From: QHXQ01 sp036389375 | GTDB taxonomy: Bacteria; Acidobacteriota; Blastocatellia; Pyrinomonadales; Pyrinomonadaceae | Reading direction: 5' to 3' | Length of the DNA: 6,266 bases | NCBI GenBank assembly: GCA_036389375.1 | Contig: DASVQA010000126.1 | Span: 1 to 6,266 of the forward strand | Shown here: piece after piece, positions 1-5,633 of the stretch | Layout: the number at the start of each line of letters is the position of its first letter | Position numbering within the stretch: the first letter of the stretch is position 1 | Notes under the pieces: model-generated | Seen by the model: the letters and a program-made list of their open reading frames with translations, nothing else | Databases searched by the model: none | Told to the model about the DNA's origin: nothing | Made by a program: the position numbers and the translations under genes

Positions 1-2
1 GG

Positions 3-347
3 GTTATCGGCTCGACGATTATGGGTGTGTACCTGTTCATCTCGTTGAATCTCTTCAAACTACACTCGAACGAAGCCTTCTCGGCGCTCGCCAACCCTGA
101 TTTCAAGAACTTCCTGCGCCTGCGGATCGAAGCCAATGGCAACCTGACGATCTTTCCCATCGGGCTGCGCCGCGTGCCGCGCCAATGGCGACGACAAACC
201 GAAGGCGAGCGCGGCCCGTCCTACGTGCCCGCTCGTGTGGCGGCGCAGGAACAGCCCATACTCATAGAGTCGCCGATCTGCATCGAACGTCCGAGTGATC
301 CGGCAACACGCTTTAATGTCGTCGCTCCGGGCGCAGGCTGCCCGTAA
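3..347 (+). CDS. Probable metallophosphoesterase, C-terminal fragment (5' end outside window)
   Basis: The open frame runs in from the left edge and stops at TAA 345-347, so only about 114 C-terminal residues are visible; the ATG at 21 lies inside the gene and is not the start. The first residues (ending in MGVYLFISLNLF) are hydrophobic and could be a membrane-contacting segment. They are followed by HSNEAFSALANPDFKNFLRL and then a short beta-rich stretch, LTIFPIGLRRVPRQW. From memory this matches the end of a family of bacterial metallophosphoesterases, in which the HxNEAFSAL...KNFLR segment precedes a closing strand and a variable tail. No metal-binding motif is visible because the catalytic core lies outside the window. 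Only 23 bases separate it from the next gene, so the two are probably co-transcribed. The last 50 or so residues look unconserved. The family call rests on a C-terminal signature only. Confidence 0.55.
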   Translation, partial: VIGSTIMGVYLFISLNLFKLHSNEAFSALANPDFKNFLRLRIEANGNLTIFPIGLRRVPRQWRRQTEGERGPSYVPARVAAQEQPILIESPICIERPSDPATRFNVVAPGAGCP

Positions 348-370
348 ATTCATCCTGTGGAGTTTATTTC

Positions 371-1429
371 ATGTCGAATGATAATCAGCCGCAAGCTGCC
401 GCGCGCCACCGCGAGACGGTCGTGCCGTTCACGGCGGGCGATGGCTTCCAGTGCAATCTAGTCCACGTCGAGGGCGACAAACCGCCGACGCGTGGCCCCG
501 TCATCCTCGTACACGGCGCGGGCGTGCGCGCCAACCTGTTTCGTGCGCCCGTCCAGACCACGATTGTCGATGCGCTCATCGAACACGGCTACGACGTATG
601 GCTAGAGAACTGGCGCGCGAGCATCGATCTGCCGCCGAACAAGTGGACGCTCGATCAGGCGGCGCTCTACGACCATCCGGCGGCCGTCAAGACCATCGTC
701 GAGCAGACCGGCCACGACGAAGTCAAAGCCGTCATTCACTGTCAAGGCTCGACCAGTTTCATGATGTCGGCGGTCGCGGGCCTCGTGCCGCAGGTCAAGA
801 CGATTGTGGCGAACGCGGTCACGCTGCATCCGGTCGTGCCGAAATTTTCGGAGACGAAGTTGAAGATGGCCGTGCCCCTCATCGGCCTGTTGACCGATTA
901 TCTCAATCCGCAGTGGGGTCTCAATGCGCCGACGCTGACGGCCAAGGCCGTCAAGCTACTGGTTGATGCCACGCATCACGAATGCAAGAATCCGGTCTGC
1001 AAACAGGTGAGCTTCACTTACGGCACGGGCTTCCCCGCCCTGTGGCTGCACGAGAACATAAACAACGATACGCACGAATGGCTCAAACAGGAGTTTGCCA
1101 GCGTGCCTTTAACGTTCTTCAAGCAGATGGCGCAGTGCGTCCGCCGGGGTCATCTCGTTGCGGTTGAGGGTTACAAGGAGTTGCCCGCAGACTTCTGCGC
1201 GCAAGCGCCGCAGACGGACGCGCGCTTCGTGCTAACGGCCGGTGCGAAAAATCTCTGTTTCCTGCCGGAGAGCCAGCGCCGGACGTTCGCTTGGCTCGAC
1301 GAGCAGCGCAAGGGTTATCACGCGCTCCACGTCTTTCCGACCTACGGCCACCTCGACGTGTTTATGGGTAAACACGCCGCCAACGACACCTTCCCTACGA
1401 TCCTCGCCGAGTTAGACAAGCCGCATTGA
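371..1429 (+). CDS. Alpha/beta hydrolase with Cys nucleophile elbow (GMC oxidoreductase-associated type)
   Basis: The 352-residue protein has no signal peptide and is probably cytosolic. Alpha/beta hydrolase fold marks in order: a strand ending in the oxyanion-type HGAG (H48-G51), a DVWLENWR segment (75-82) after the second crossover, a nucleophile elbow HCQGS (123-127), and a C-terminal YGHLD (325-329) holding the likely catalytic His327. The elbow has Cys124 where most hydrolases have Ser. The usual acid site in GAKNLCFLPES (291-301) shows Asn294 rather than Asp or Glu. From memory, the HCxGS elbow, the N-x-CFLPES stretch and the GHLDxFMGK...FP end are shared with the alpha/beta domain at the C-terminus of long cholesterol oxidase-like GMC proteins; here that domain is a free-standing gene. 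The start is supported by GGAG (359-362) 8 bases before ATG. Substrate unknown: an ester, thioester or lactone hydrolase, or a non-hydrolytic member, are all possible. Confidence 0.85.
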   Translation: MSNDNQPQAAARHRETVVPFTAGDGFQCNLVHVEGDKPPTRGPVILVHGAGVRANLFRAPVQTTIVDALIEHGYDVWLENWRASIDLPPNKWTLDQAALYDHPAAVKTIVEQTGHDEVKAVIHCQGSTSFMMSAVAGLVPQVKTIVANAVTLHPVVPKFSETKLKMAVPLIGLLTDYLNPQWGLNAPTLTAKAVKLLVDATHHECKNPVCKQVSFTYGTGFPALWLHENINNDTHEWLKQEFASVPLTFFKQMAQCVRRGHLVAVEGYKELPADFCAQAPQTDARFVLTAGAKNLCFLPESQRRTFAWLDEQRKGYHALHVFPTYGHLDVFMGKHAANDTFPTILAELDKPH

Positions 1430-1445
1430 GCTAGGAGAATAAACA

Positions 1446-2393
1446 ATGGCGATACCGAGACGCTTAAAGCGACAGGCCGGGCGCTACGCCCTCGTGGACG
1501 GCATTCCCTTCCACCTCCCGGTCTACTGCAAGAACTCGCCCTGCCTGATGGCTGCCTTCAGCATCAACGCCGAGCGCGCGGCGCGGCTGCTGCCCGGCAA
1601 CGAAGTCCACCCGCTGCGCGTCTGGAACAAAGGTGTGCTGCTCATCACCGTCATTGACTACCGCGACACGGTCATCGGCAAGTATATTGAGTACAGCATC
1701 GCCATCGCCTGCACGCACGGCCCGCGCCCCGCGCCGCGTCTGCTGCCCGCGCTCTTTATGAATTTGTTCGAGGCCGGGCAGTACGTGTTGGACTTGCCGG
1801 TTAGCACGGAGATTTCCGTCAAAGGCGGCAAGGGCATCTGGGGCATGCCCAAGCATCAGGCGAATCTCGATTTCCAGATCACGGACAAGACCGTGAGCGC
1901 GCAATACGACAAGGACGGGCAGTTTGCGATGAAGATCGAGATCGAACGGCCGAAAAGCGCGTGGCTGCCGATCAACATGGGCGCGACCAACTTCTGCCAG
2001 TTTCGCGGGCTGCTGATGAAGTCCACGCTCTACTTCAAAGCGCGCGCCGGTTTCTCGCTCCTGAAAAAGAGCGCCGCGCGCCTGACCATCGGCGACCACC
2101 CGCGCGTGCGCCCGCTCAAAGATTTGGAGATCAGCCCGCATCCTTTCTTCACCGCCTTCATCCCGGCCGCGAACGGCGTGCTCGACGACCACTTCGAGGG
2201 CTGGTATCTGAGTTTCCCCGAGCCGCCCACCGTTAGACCCGAAGGCTTCGAGAGCGTCATCAATCTCGGCCTCAGCGAAGAATGGCTCGCGCCGCCCAAA
2301 CCGATCAACGGGGCCGGGGGCAACGGCGCGGACGGTAACGGCACGCACGCGGTCGCAGAGGCTCAACATGAAAAAGAAGTTATTACTTCTTAG
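1446..2393 (+). CDS. Acetoacetate decarboxylase (ADC) family protein
   Basis: The 315-residue protein belongs to the ADC superfamily, whose studied members use a Schiff-base lysine to decarboxylate beta-keto acids or run related aldol or enamine chemistry. The family signature is GIWGMPKHQ (130-138), with Lys136 as the predicted Schiff-base residue, and YIEY (80-83), in which Glu82 sits where ADC has an active-site Glu. Classical clostridial ADC has two adjacent lysines, the second lowering the pKa of the first; here the second position is His137. It is longer than the roughly 245-residue clostridial enzyme, with extra sequence at both ends and a Gly/Asn-rich low-complexity tail (about 288-300). 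AGGAG (1433-1437), 8 bases before ATG, supports the start. It lies 16 bases after the hydrolase stop and overlaps the next gene by 26 bases, so it is very likely in the same operon. The family is confident; decarboxylase activity is not established. Confidence 0.85.
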   Translation: MAIPRRLKRQAGRYALVDGIPFHLPVYCKNSPCLMAAFSINAERAARLLPGNEVHPLRVWNKGVLLITVIDYRDTVIGKYIEYSIAIACTHGPRPAPRLLPALFMNLFEAGQYVLDLPVSTEISVKGGKGIWGMPKHQANLDFQITDKTVSAQYDKDGQFAMKIEIERPKSAWLPINMGATNFCQFRGLLMKSTLYFKARAGFSLLKKSAARLTIGDHPRVRPLKDLEISPHPFFTAFIPAANGVLDDHFEGWYLSFPEPPTVRPEGFESVINLGLSEEWLAPPKPINGAGGNGADGNGTHAVAEAQHEKEVITS

Positions 2394-2850
2394 CTACGCC
2401 GTGCTCTTTGCCGGCGTCTCCATCTATTTCGGCACGGGCTGGTCAACGGTCATCTTTCAGTATCCGGCGCTGACGCAGTTAAACGTCGGCAACTACTACC
2501 TGCATTTCGTCCCGCAGGTCGCCGCCGCCACGACCTTCTTCACCGTGCTCGTGCCCTTGATGTGCCTCGTCTGCCTCGTGATGCTGAAGGCGGAATGGCA
2601 CACGCGTTATCGCTTCGTGCCCATCGTCGTGCTCTTGGCTATTCTTGCCGCGAGCGCCATCACATATTTTCTTATCTTTCCCATCAACCGCGAGATGGCC
2701 GCGCACATCACAGACCCGCAGCAACTCTCCGCCGCCATTGGCCAGTGGGTGCGTTACACCTGGTATCGCGTCGTGCTTTGGAGCATCGAGTGGCTGACCC
2801 TGATGTACTACTTCGCCGCCCGCGCCCGCGAAGCCTTGGAGCGCACATGA
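2368..2850 (+). CDS. Four-helix membrane protein, DUF1772 (anthrone oxygenase-like) type
   Basis: The 160-residue protein is integral to the membrane, with four hydrophobic segments at about residues 5-22, 52-73, 83-104 and 131-150 and a basic N-terminus (MKKK). Conserved-looking polar motifs sit at the membrane edges: FPINREM (104-110) after helix 3, and WVRYTWYR (127-134) leading into helix 4. From memory, a PxNR motif followed by a W...R pair marks the DUF1772 family, which includes fungal and bacterial proteins described as anthrone oxygenases in polyketide pathways; most bacterial members are uncharacterised. The gene starts inside the end of the decarboxylase-like gene, with GAGG (2358-2361) 6 bases before ATG, and its stop overlaps the next start as ATGA, so translation of the three genes is probably coupled. 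The membrane topology is secure; the family assignment is moderate and an enzymatic role is only a possibility. Confidence 0.65.
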   Translation: MKKKLLLLSYAVLFAGVSIYFGTGWSTVIFQYPALTQLNVGNYYLHFVPQVAAATTFFTVLVPLMCLVCLVMLKAEWHTRYRFVPIVVLLAILAASAITYFLIFPINREMAAHITDPQQLSAAIGQWVRYTWYRVVLWSIEWLTLMYYFAARAREALERT

Positions 2851-3230
2851 AACAGAAGGACTGGCTCTACTGGCTGCTGCTCTTGATCGCCGCCGCCACC
2901 GCCTTGACCGGCCTCGTGCAGGCGCTTGCGCCCGCCTCGCTCCTGCACCTGCTCGACGCCGATGCGACCACGACGAGCAGCCACTTCTTCGCCATCGTCG
3001 GCATGTTCATGCTCCTCTTCGGCGGCGCAACCATGCACGCGCTACTGAGTGAGCGGCATCATCCGGTCGTCATTCTCTGGTCGAGTTTGCAGAAATTCGG
3101 CGCGGCGGGCGCAGTCGGTTTAGGCGTCGGGCGCGGCGTCTTCTCGACGCTTGCGCTGGCGGTCGCCATTATCGACTTCCTCTCCGGCGTGCTCGGCTTC
3201 CTCTACTGGCTGCGCATCCGGCGACAATAG
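2847..3230 (+). CDS. Small integral membrane protein of unknown function
   Basis: The 127-residue protein has four likely membrane segments, at about residues 6-27, 46-67, 85-95 (short and Gly/Ala-rich, running to about 108) and 108-122. A basic C-terminal end (RIRRQ) suggests a cytoplasmic terminus. I do not recognise a named family; size and helix pattern recall small DoxX or DUF4345-like four-helix proteins, but no diagnostic motif is visible. The chosen start is the ATG of the ATGA overlap with the preceding gene, with GGAG (2838-2841) 5 bases upstream. The frame stays open further upstream, but that part runs against the coding frame of the previous gene and is a shadow. Coupling to the DUF1772-like gene suggests the two products are made in similar amounts and may form a membrane complex, which is an inference from arrangement alone. 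Confidence 0.75.
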   Translation: MKQKDWLYWLLLLIAAATALTGLVQALAPASLLHLLDADATTTSSHFFAIVGMFMLLFGGATMHALLSERHHPVVILWSSLQKFGAAGAVGLGVGRGVFSTLALAVAIIDFLSGVLGFLYWLRIRRQ

Positions 3231-3248
3231 AAAGGTTCAACCACACAC

Positions 3249-4796
3249 ATGACGGCCGCACCGCATAGACCAAAACTCGCGCCCCCGAGCGCCGACGCCC
3301 GGCCGCGCCGCGCCCTCATCCTCGCCGGTGGCGGCATGCGTGTCGCCTATCATGCCGGCGTGCTGCGCGCCTTTGCCGAAGCGGGCTTGCACTTCAGCCA
3401 CGTGGACGGCACGTCCGGCGGCATCATCAACGCGGCGATGCTGCTCTCAGGCCTCTCGCCCACAGAGATGTGCGAACGCTGGCGCACGTTCAAAGTCACC
3501 GATGCGTTTGCGCCGATGCGCTTCACCGACTATCTGCACGCGGAGCACCTGATGGCGATGTGCAGCGCCGACGGCGTCATCGAAAAGATGTTTCCGCACC
3601 TCGGCATAGATGTCGGCCGCATCAACGCCGCCACCGGCATGACCGGCACGTTCAACGTCTGCAACTTCACGCGCAAGACCAACGAAGCGATCCCGCACGA
3701 ACGCGTTGATCTAGACCTGCTGATCGCCGGCATGTCGCTCCCCATCTTCATGCCGCCCGTGCGCAAGGGCGACGTCTGGTACACGGATTCGGTCTGGCTC
3801 AAAGATGCCAACCTGATTGAAGCCGTCGCGCGCGGCGCGGAAGAGTTGTGGGTGCTCTGGATTCTCAACAACACGCCCGTCTTCAAACCCGGCTTCTTCA
3901 ATCAGTACGTCCACATGATCGAGATGAGCGCCAACGGCTCGCTGATCGATGAGTTCGACCGCATCAAAGAGTTGAACGAGCGCATCCGGCAGGGCGAACG
4001 CCCGTACGGGCACACCCGCCCCATCAAGCTCCACCTCATCCGCCCGCACCACGAACTGCCGCTCGACCCTGAGCTATACACAGGGCGCATCACCACCGCC
4101 GGCCTAATCGACATGGGCTACGCGGACGCCAAAGCATACCTGCGGGAGTTGCCCGAAGCGGGCCTCCCCCTTGAACCGGAGACACTAATGACTCAAGCAG
4201 CAAAACCCGGCGTTAGTTTTCGTGAGACGATGATTGGCGGCTTCGCGCTCGGCGAGACTGATCCGCGCACCGGCGAAGCCAAAGGCAACGCCGCCGGCAC
4301 GAAACTCGCTATCCACTGCGAGATCGATGTCGCCGACGCCTACGGCTTCATCGCCGACCCGCAACACTTCGCGCCCATCCGCGGCAGCGTGGACTTTCCG
4401 CCGCTCGGCATGAACATCCCCGCCACCAGCGGCATCTGGAATCTGCTCAGCCCAAGCGACAATCCGAACCTGAAATACATGGTTTACGAAATGGGTTTTG
4501 AGCATAACGGGCAGCCGTACTATCTGGCCGGCAAGAAAGAGGTACACGACGATCCCGGCTTCGACATGTGGGCGGACATCACCACCTGCTTCATGCGCCT
4601 GCACGAGGGCACAGATGCGAACGGGCCCATCGTCGGCGCAGGGGTCATCTACATAGGGCGCGAACAACTCAAGCAGATGCTCCCCACCATGCACGCCACC
4701 AACACCCATTCGAAAGCCGAGAGCCTCAAAGTCCTCGCCGACTTCGGCCGCTCCTTCGCCGGTGGGCTGTGGGACATCTACGGCATCACGGGTTGA
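3249..4796 (+). CDS. Patatin-like phospholipase with extra C-terminal GMC-associated domain
   Basis: The 515-residue protein has two parts. Residues 20-300 form a patatin-like Ser/Asp lipid acyl hydrolase: an oxyanion-hole loop GGGMR (27-31), a nucleophile elbow GTSGG (54-58) with Ser56, and the second catalytic residue, probably Asp180, in YTDSVW (178-183). Patatins usually have Asp-Gly there; this one has Asp-Ser. No signal peptide is seen. Residues about 318-515 form a second domain beginning FRETMIGGFALGETD (324-338), with VDFPPLG (381-387), GKKEVHDDPGFDMW (428-441) and an FGRSFAGGLWDIYG end (499-512). From memory this matches the beta-rich middle region of long cholesterol oxidase-like GMC oxidoreductases and the tails of some patatins; its function is unknown to me. 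The start at 3249 has only a weak, distant AAAGG (3231-3235); the next ATG, at 3336, would remove most of the oxyanion loop. The 18-base gap from the preceding gene favours the same transcript. Ester hydrolysis of a membrane or storage lipid is the likely activity. Confidence 0.88.
   Translation: MTAAPHRPKLAPPSADARPRRALILAGGGMRVAYHAGVLRAFAEAGLHFSHVDGTSGGIINAAMLLSGLSPTEMCERWRTFKVTDAFAPMRFTDYLHAEHLMAMCSADGVIEKMFPHLGIDVGRINAATGMTGTFNVCNFTRKTNEAIPHERVDLDLLIAGMSLPIFMPPVRKGDVWYTDSVWLKDANLIEAVARGAEELWVLWILNNTPVFKPGFFNQYVHMIEMSANGSLIDEFDRIKELNERIRQGERPYGHTRPIKLHLIRPHHELPLDPELYTGRITTAGLIDMGYADAKAYLRELPEAGLPLEPETLMTQAAKPGVSFRETMIGGFALGETDPRTGEAKGNAAGTKLAIHCEIDVADAYGFIADPQHFAPIRGSVDFPPLGMNIPATSGIWNLLSPSDNPNLKYMVYEMGFEHNGQPYYLAGKKEVHDDPGFDMWADITTCFMRLHEGTDANGPIVGAGVIYIGREQLKQMLPTMHATNTHSKAESLKVLADFGRSFAGGLWDIYGITG
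4178..4190 (+). promoter_or_regulatory. Possible internal ribosome-binding site and start at the patatin domain junction
   Basis: GGAG at 4178-4181 lies 6 bases before an in-frame ATG (4188-4190, Met314), in a TAATG context with an out-of-frame TAA. This site is better than the one at the gene's own start. Initiation here would yield the C-terminal domain alone, about 202 residues ending at 4796. It may be chance, because GAG codons make such sites common, but its position exactly between the two domains makes a second product plausible. Confidence 0.3.
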
Positions 4797-4829
4797 TCAT
4801 CGGTCAGACTATTAAGGGTTTGCGCATCC

Positions 4830-5435
4830 ATGGTCACGCTCGCCTGCCAAGCCTGCGGCACTGTCAACCACGAAGCGGCAAGCTTCTGTAACGGCTGCGG
4901 GACAAGTCTTGCACTTGTGCAGACTCGTACGCCCGGCCCGGTGTCCAAAGCGACAGCCGATGCGGCCACTTGCCCTCGCTGCAGGACGACAGAAACACGC
5001 ACGTTCGAGATGGCTTATCTCAGCAGTCAATCCACGGGCATAATGAATGCCAGCGCTTACACCTTCGGCGGAGACGCGACAATCATCAGCGGCCAGGCGG
5101 CCAGCAAAACTGGCCTGACGGAAATTGTTAAGCCGCCTGAACCGTTTCACCCGGCTCGCGGGCAGTCCGTCGGTATTTCGCTGGTGCTTGCATTAATTGG
5201 TGGTGCGTGCGCTGGGATCGGGACGTTTGCACTCTTCAATTCTGAGCTTGGAGAGATTATAGGTTGGATCGTAGGGTTTGTGATGTTCGTGGGCACTCTA
5301 CTATCTGCGTTGAAATACTTACTTGCTGATGAGCGCAAGAAAGATGCACAAGGACTGGCGCGATACAACGCGGCTCTGGCAACTTGGCAACGCTCGTGGA
5401 TATGCTTGCGCTGCGGGAGCAAATGGACACTTTAA
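4830..5435 (+). CDS. Membrane-anchored double zinc-ribbon protein of unknown function
   Basis: The 201-residue protein starts with a complete CxxC...CxxC zinc ribbon (Cys6, Cys9, Cys20, Cys23; ACQACG and FCNGCG). A second pair, CPRC (48-51), is followed by a polar, Ser/Thr/Ala-rich stretch (52-112), two closely spaced membrane helices (about 113-135 and 141-165), a charged segment, and a last pair CLRC (192-195) in W-x5-W-x-C context. The hairpin puts both ends on one side, probably the cytoplasm, so CPRC and CLRC could together form a second ribbon interrupted by the membrane segment. This design occurs in uncharacterised bacterial zinc-ribbon proteins; no function is inferred. AAGGG (4814-4818) lies 11 bases before the ATG. 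It is 33 bases after the patatin gene and could share its transcript, but its latter half is much lower in GC (52 G or C in the 120 bases 5221-5340), so it may not belong to the pathway. Confidence 0.75.
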   Translation: MVTLACQACGTVNHEAASFCNGCGTSLALVQTRTPGPVSKATADAATCPRCRTTETRTFEMAYLSSQSTGIMNASAYTFGGDATIISGQAASKTGLTEIVKPPEPFHPARGQSVGISLVLALIGGACAGIGTFALFNSELGEIIGWIVGFVMFVGTLLSALKYLLADERKKDAQGLARYNAALATWQRSWICLRCGSKWTL

Positions 5436-5458
5436 GCGGTGAAAATATATTGGATAAA

Positions 5459-5530
5459 AGCGGGAGACGGGACTCGAACCCGCAACCCATAGCTTGGGAA
5501 GCTATTGCGCTACCATTGCGCCACTCCCGC
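5459..5530 (-). tRNA. tRNA-Gly, anticodon CCC
   Basis: Read on the minus strand, the sequence folds into a full cloverleaf: acceptor GCGGGAG paired with CTCCCGC, D arm GCGC-AATGGTA-GCGC, anticodon arm ATAGC-TTCCCAA-GCTAT with anticodon CCC, a five-base variable loop, and T arm GCGGG-TTCGAGT-CCCGT. The base after the acceptor is T, the discriminator U73 typical of bacterial tRNA-Gly. CCA is not encoded and would be added after transcription. The anticodon reads GGG codons. The gene is convergent with the zinc-ribbon gene, 23 bases from its stop codon, and a TTTT run starts at the discriminator, but no separate terminator hairpin is seen. Confidence 0.96.
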
Positions 5531-5561
5531 TCAAGGACAAGAACAAACTTGCGGCGCATGA

Positions 5562-5591
5562 AAGATACTCAACGCGCGTTCGCTCTGTCAA
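5562..5591 (-). promoter_or_regulatory. Sigma-70-type promoter for tRNA-Gly
   Basis: On the minus strand there is a perfect -35 box TTGACA (plus-strand 5586-5591), an 18-base spacer and a -10-like TATCTT (plus-strand 5562-5567, 4 of 6 consensus bases). Transcription would start near 5553-5556, about 25 bases before the mature tRNA 5' end, which would then be cut by RNase P. The spacer contains the perfect 10-base palindrome AACGCGCGTT (5571-5580). The location, directly upstream of the tRNA and downstream of the hydrolase stop, supports the call. Confidence 0.55.
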
Positions 5592-5602
5592 ATCACCACT
5601 TC

Positions 5603-5616
5603 CTTAAGCCTTAAGC
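5603..5616. repeat. Short tandem heptamer (CTTAAGC x2) in the intergenic gap
   Basis: Two exact adjacent copies of CTTAAGC lie between the hydrolase stop and the tRNA promoter, inside an AT-rich stretch (5603-5638). Each unit contains the palindrome CTTAAG. I see no proper terminator hairpin with a T-run here for the minus-strand hydrolase gene. The repeat is too short to assign a function. Confidence 0.4.
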
Positions 5617-5633
5617 TTTAATTTCAGCATTAA

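Noticed and set aside
60..353. 97-codon minus-strand open frame at the left end
   Set aside because: It is antisense to the metallophosphoesterase C-terminus, which has recognisable sequence and correct operon spacing.
1464..2369. 301-codon minus-strand open frame opposite the ADC-family gene
   Set aside because: The plus frame has clear ADC motifs, a good ribosome site and operon context. The antisense frame is rich in Arg, Ala, Gly and Asp with no recognisable motif, as expected of a shadow in GC-rich DNA.
2562..2846. Upstream extension of the 127-residue membrane protein's reading frame
   Set aside because: It is Arg/His-rich, lies out of frame inside the DUF1772-like gene, and a well-placed GGAG and ATG at 2847 explain the start.
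4185..4709. 174-codon minus-strand open frame opposite the patatin C-terminal domain
   Set aside because: It is antisense to a domain with strong motifs, and its own translation shows no family signature.
5413..5466. GCGGGAG at 5413-5419 repeats the tRNA acceptor-strand sequence at 5460-5466
   Set aside because: The first copy is explained by the Cys-Gly-Ser codons at the end of the zinc-ribbon gene. Seven bases alone do not support an attachment site or a partial tRNA copy.
5257..5614. Small open frames on both strands crossing the tRNA (translations with RRDSNPQP or EWRNGSAIASQ)
   Set aside because: These are classic false proteins produced by translating tRNA genes.
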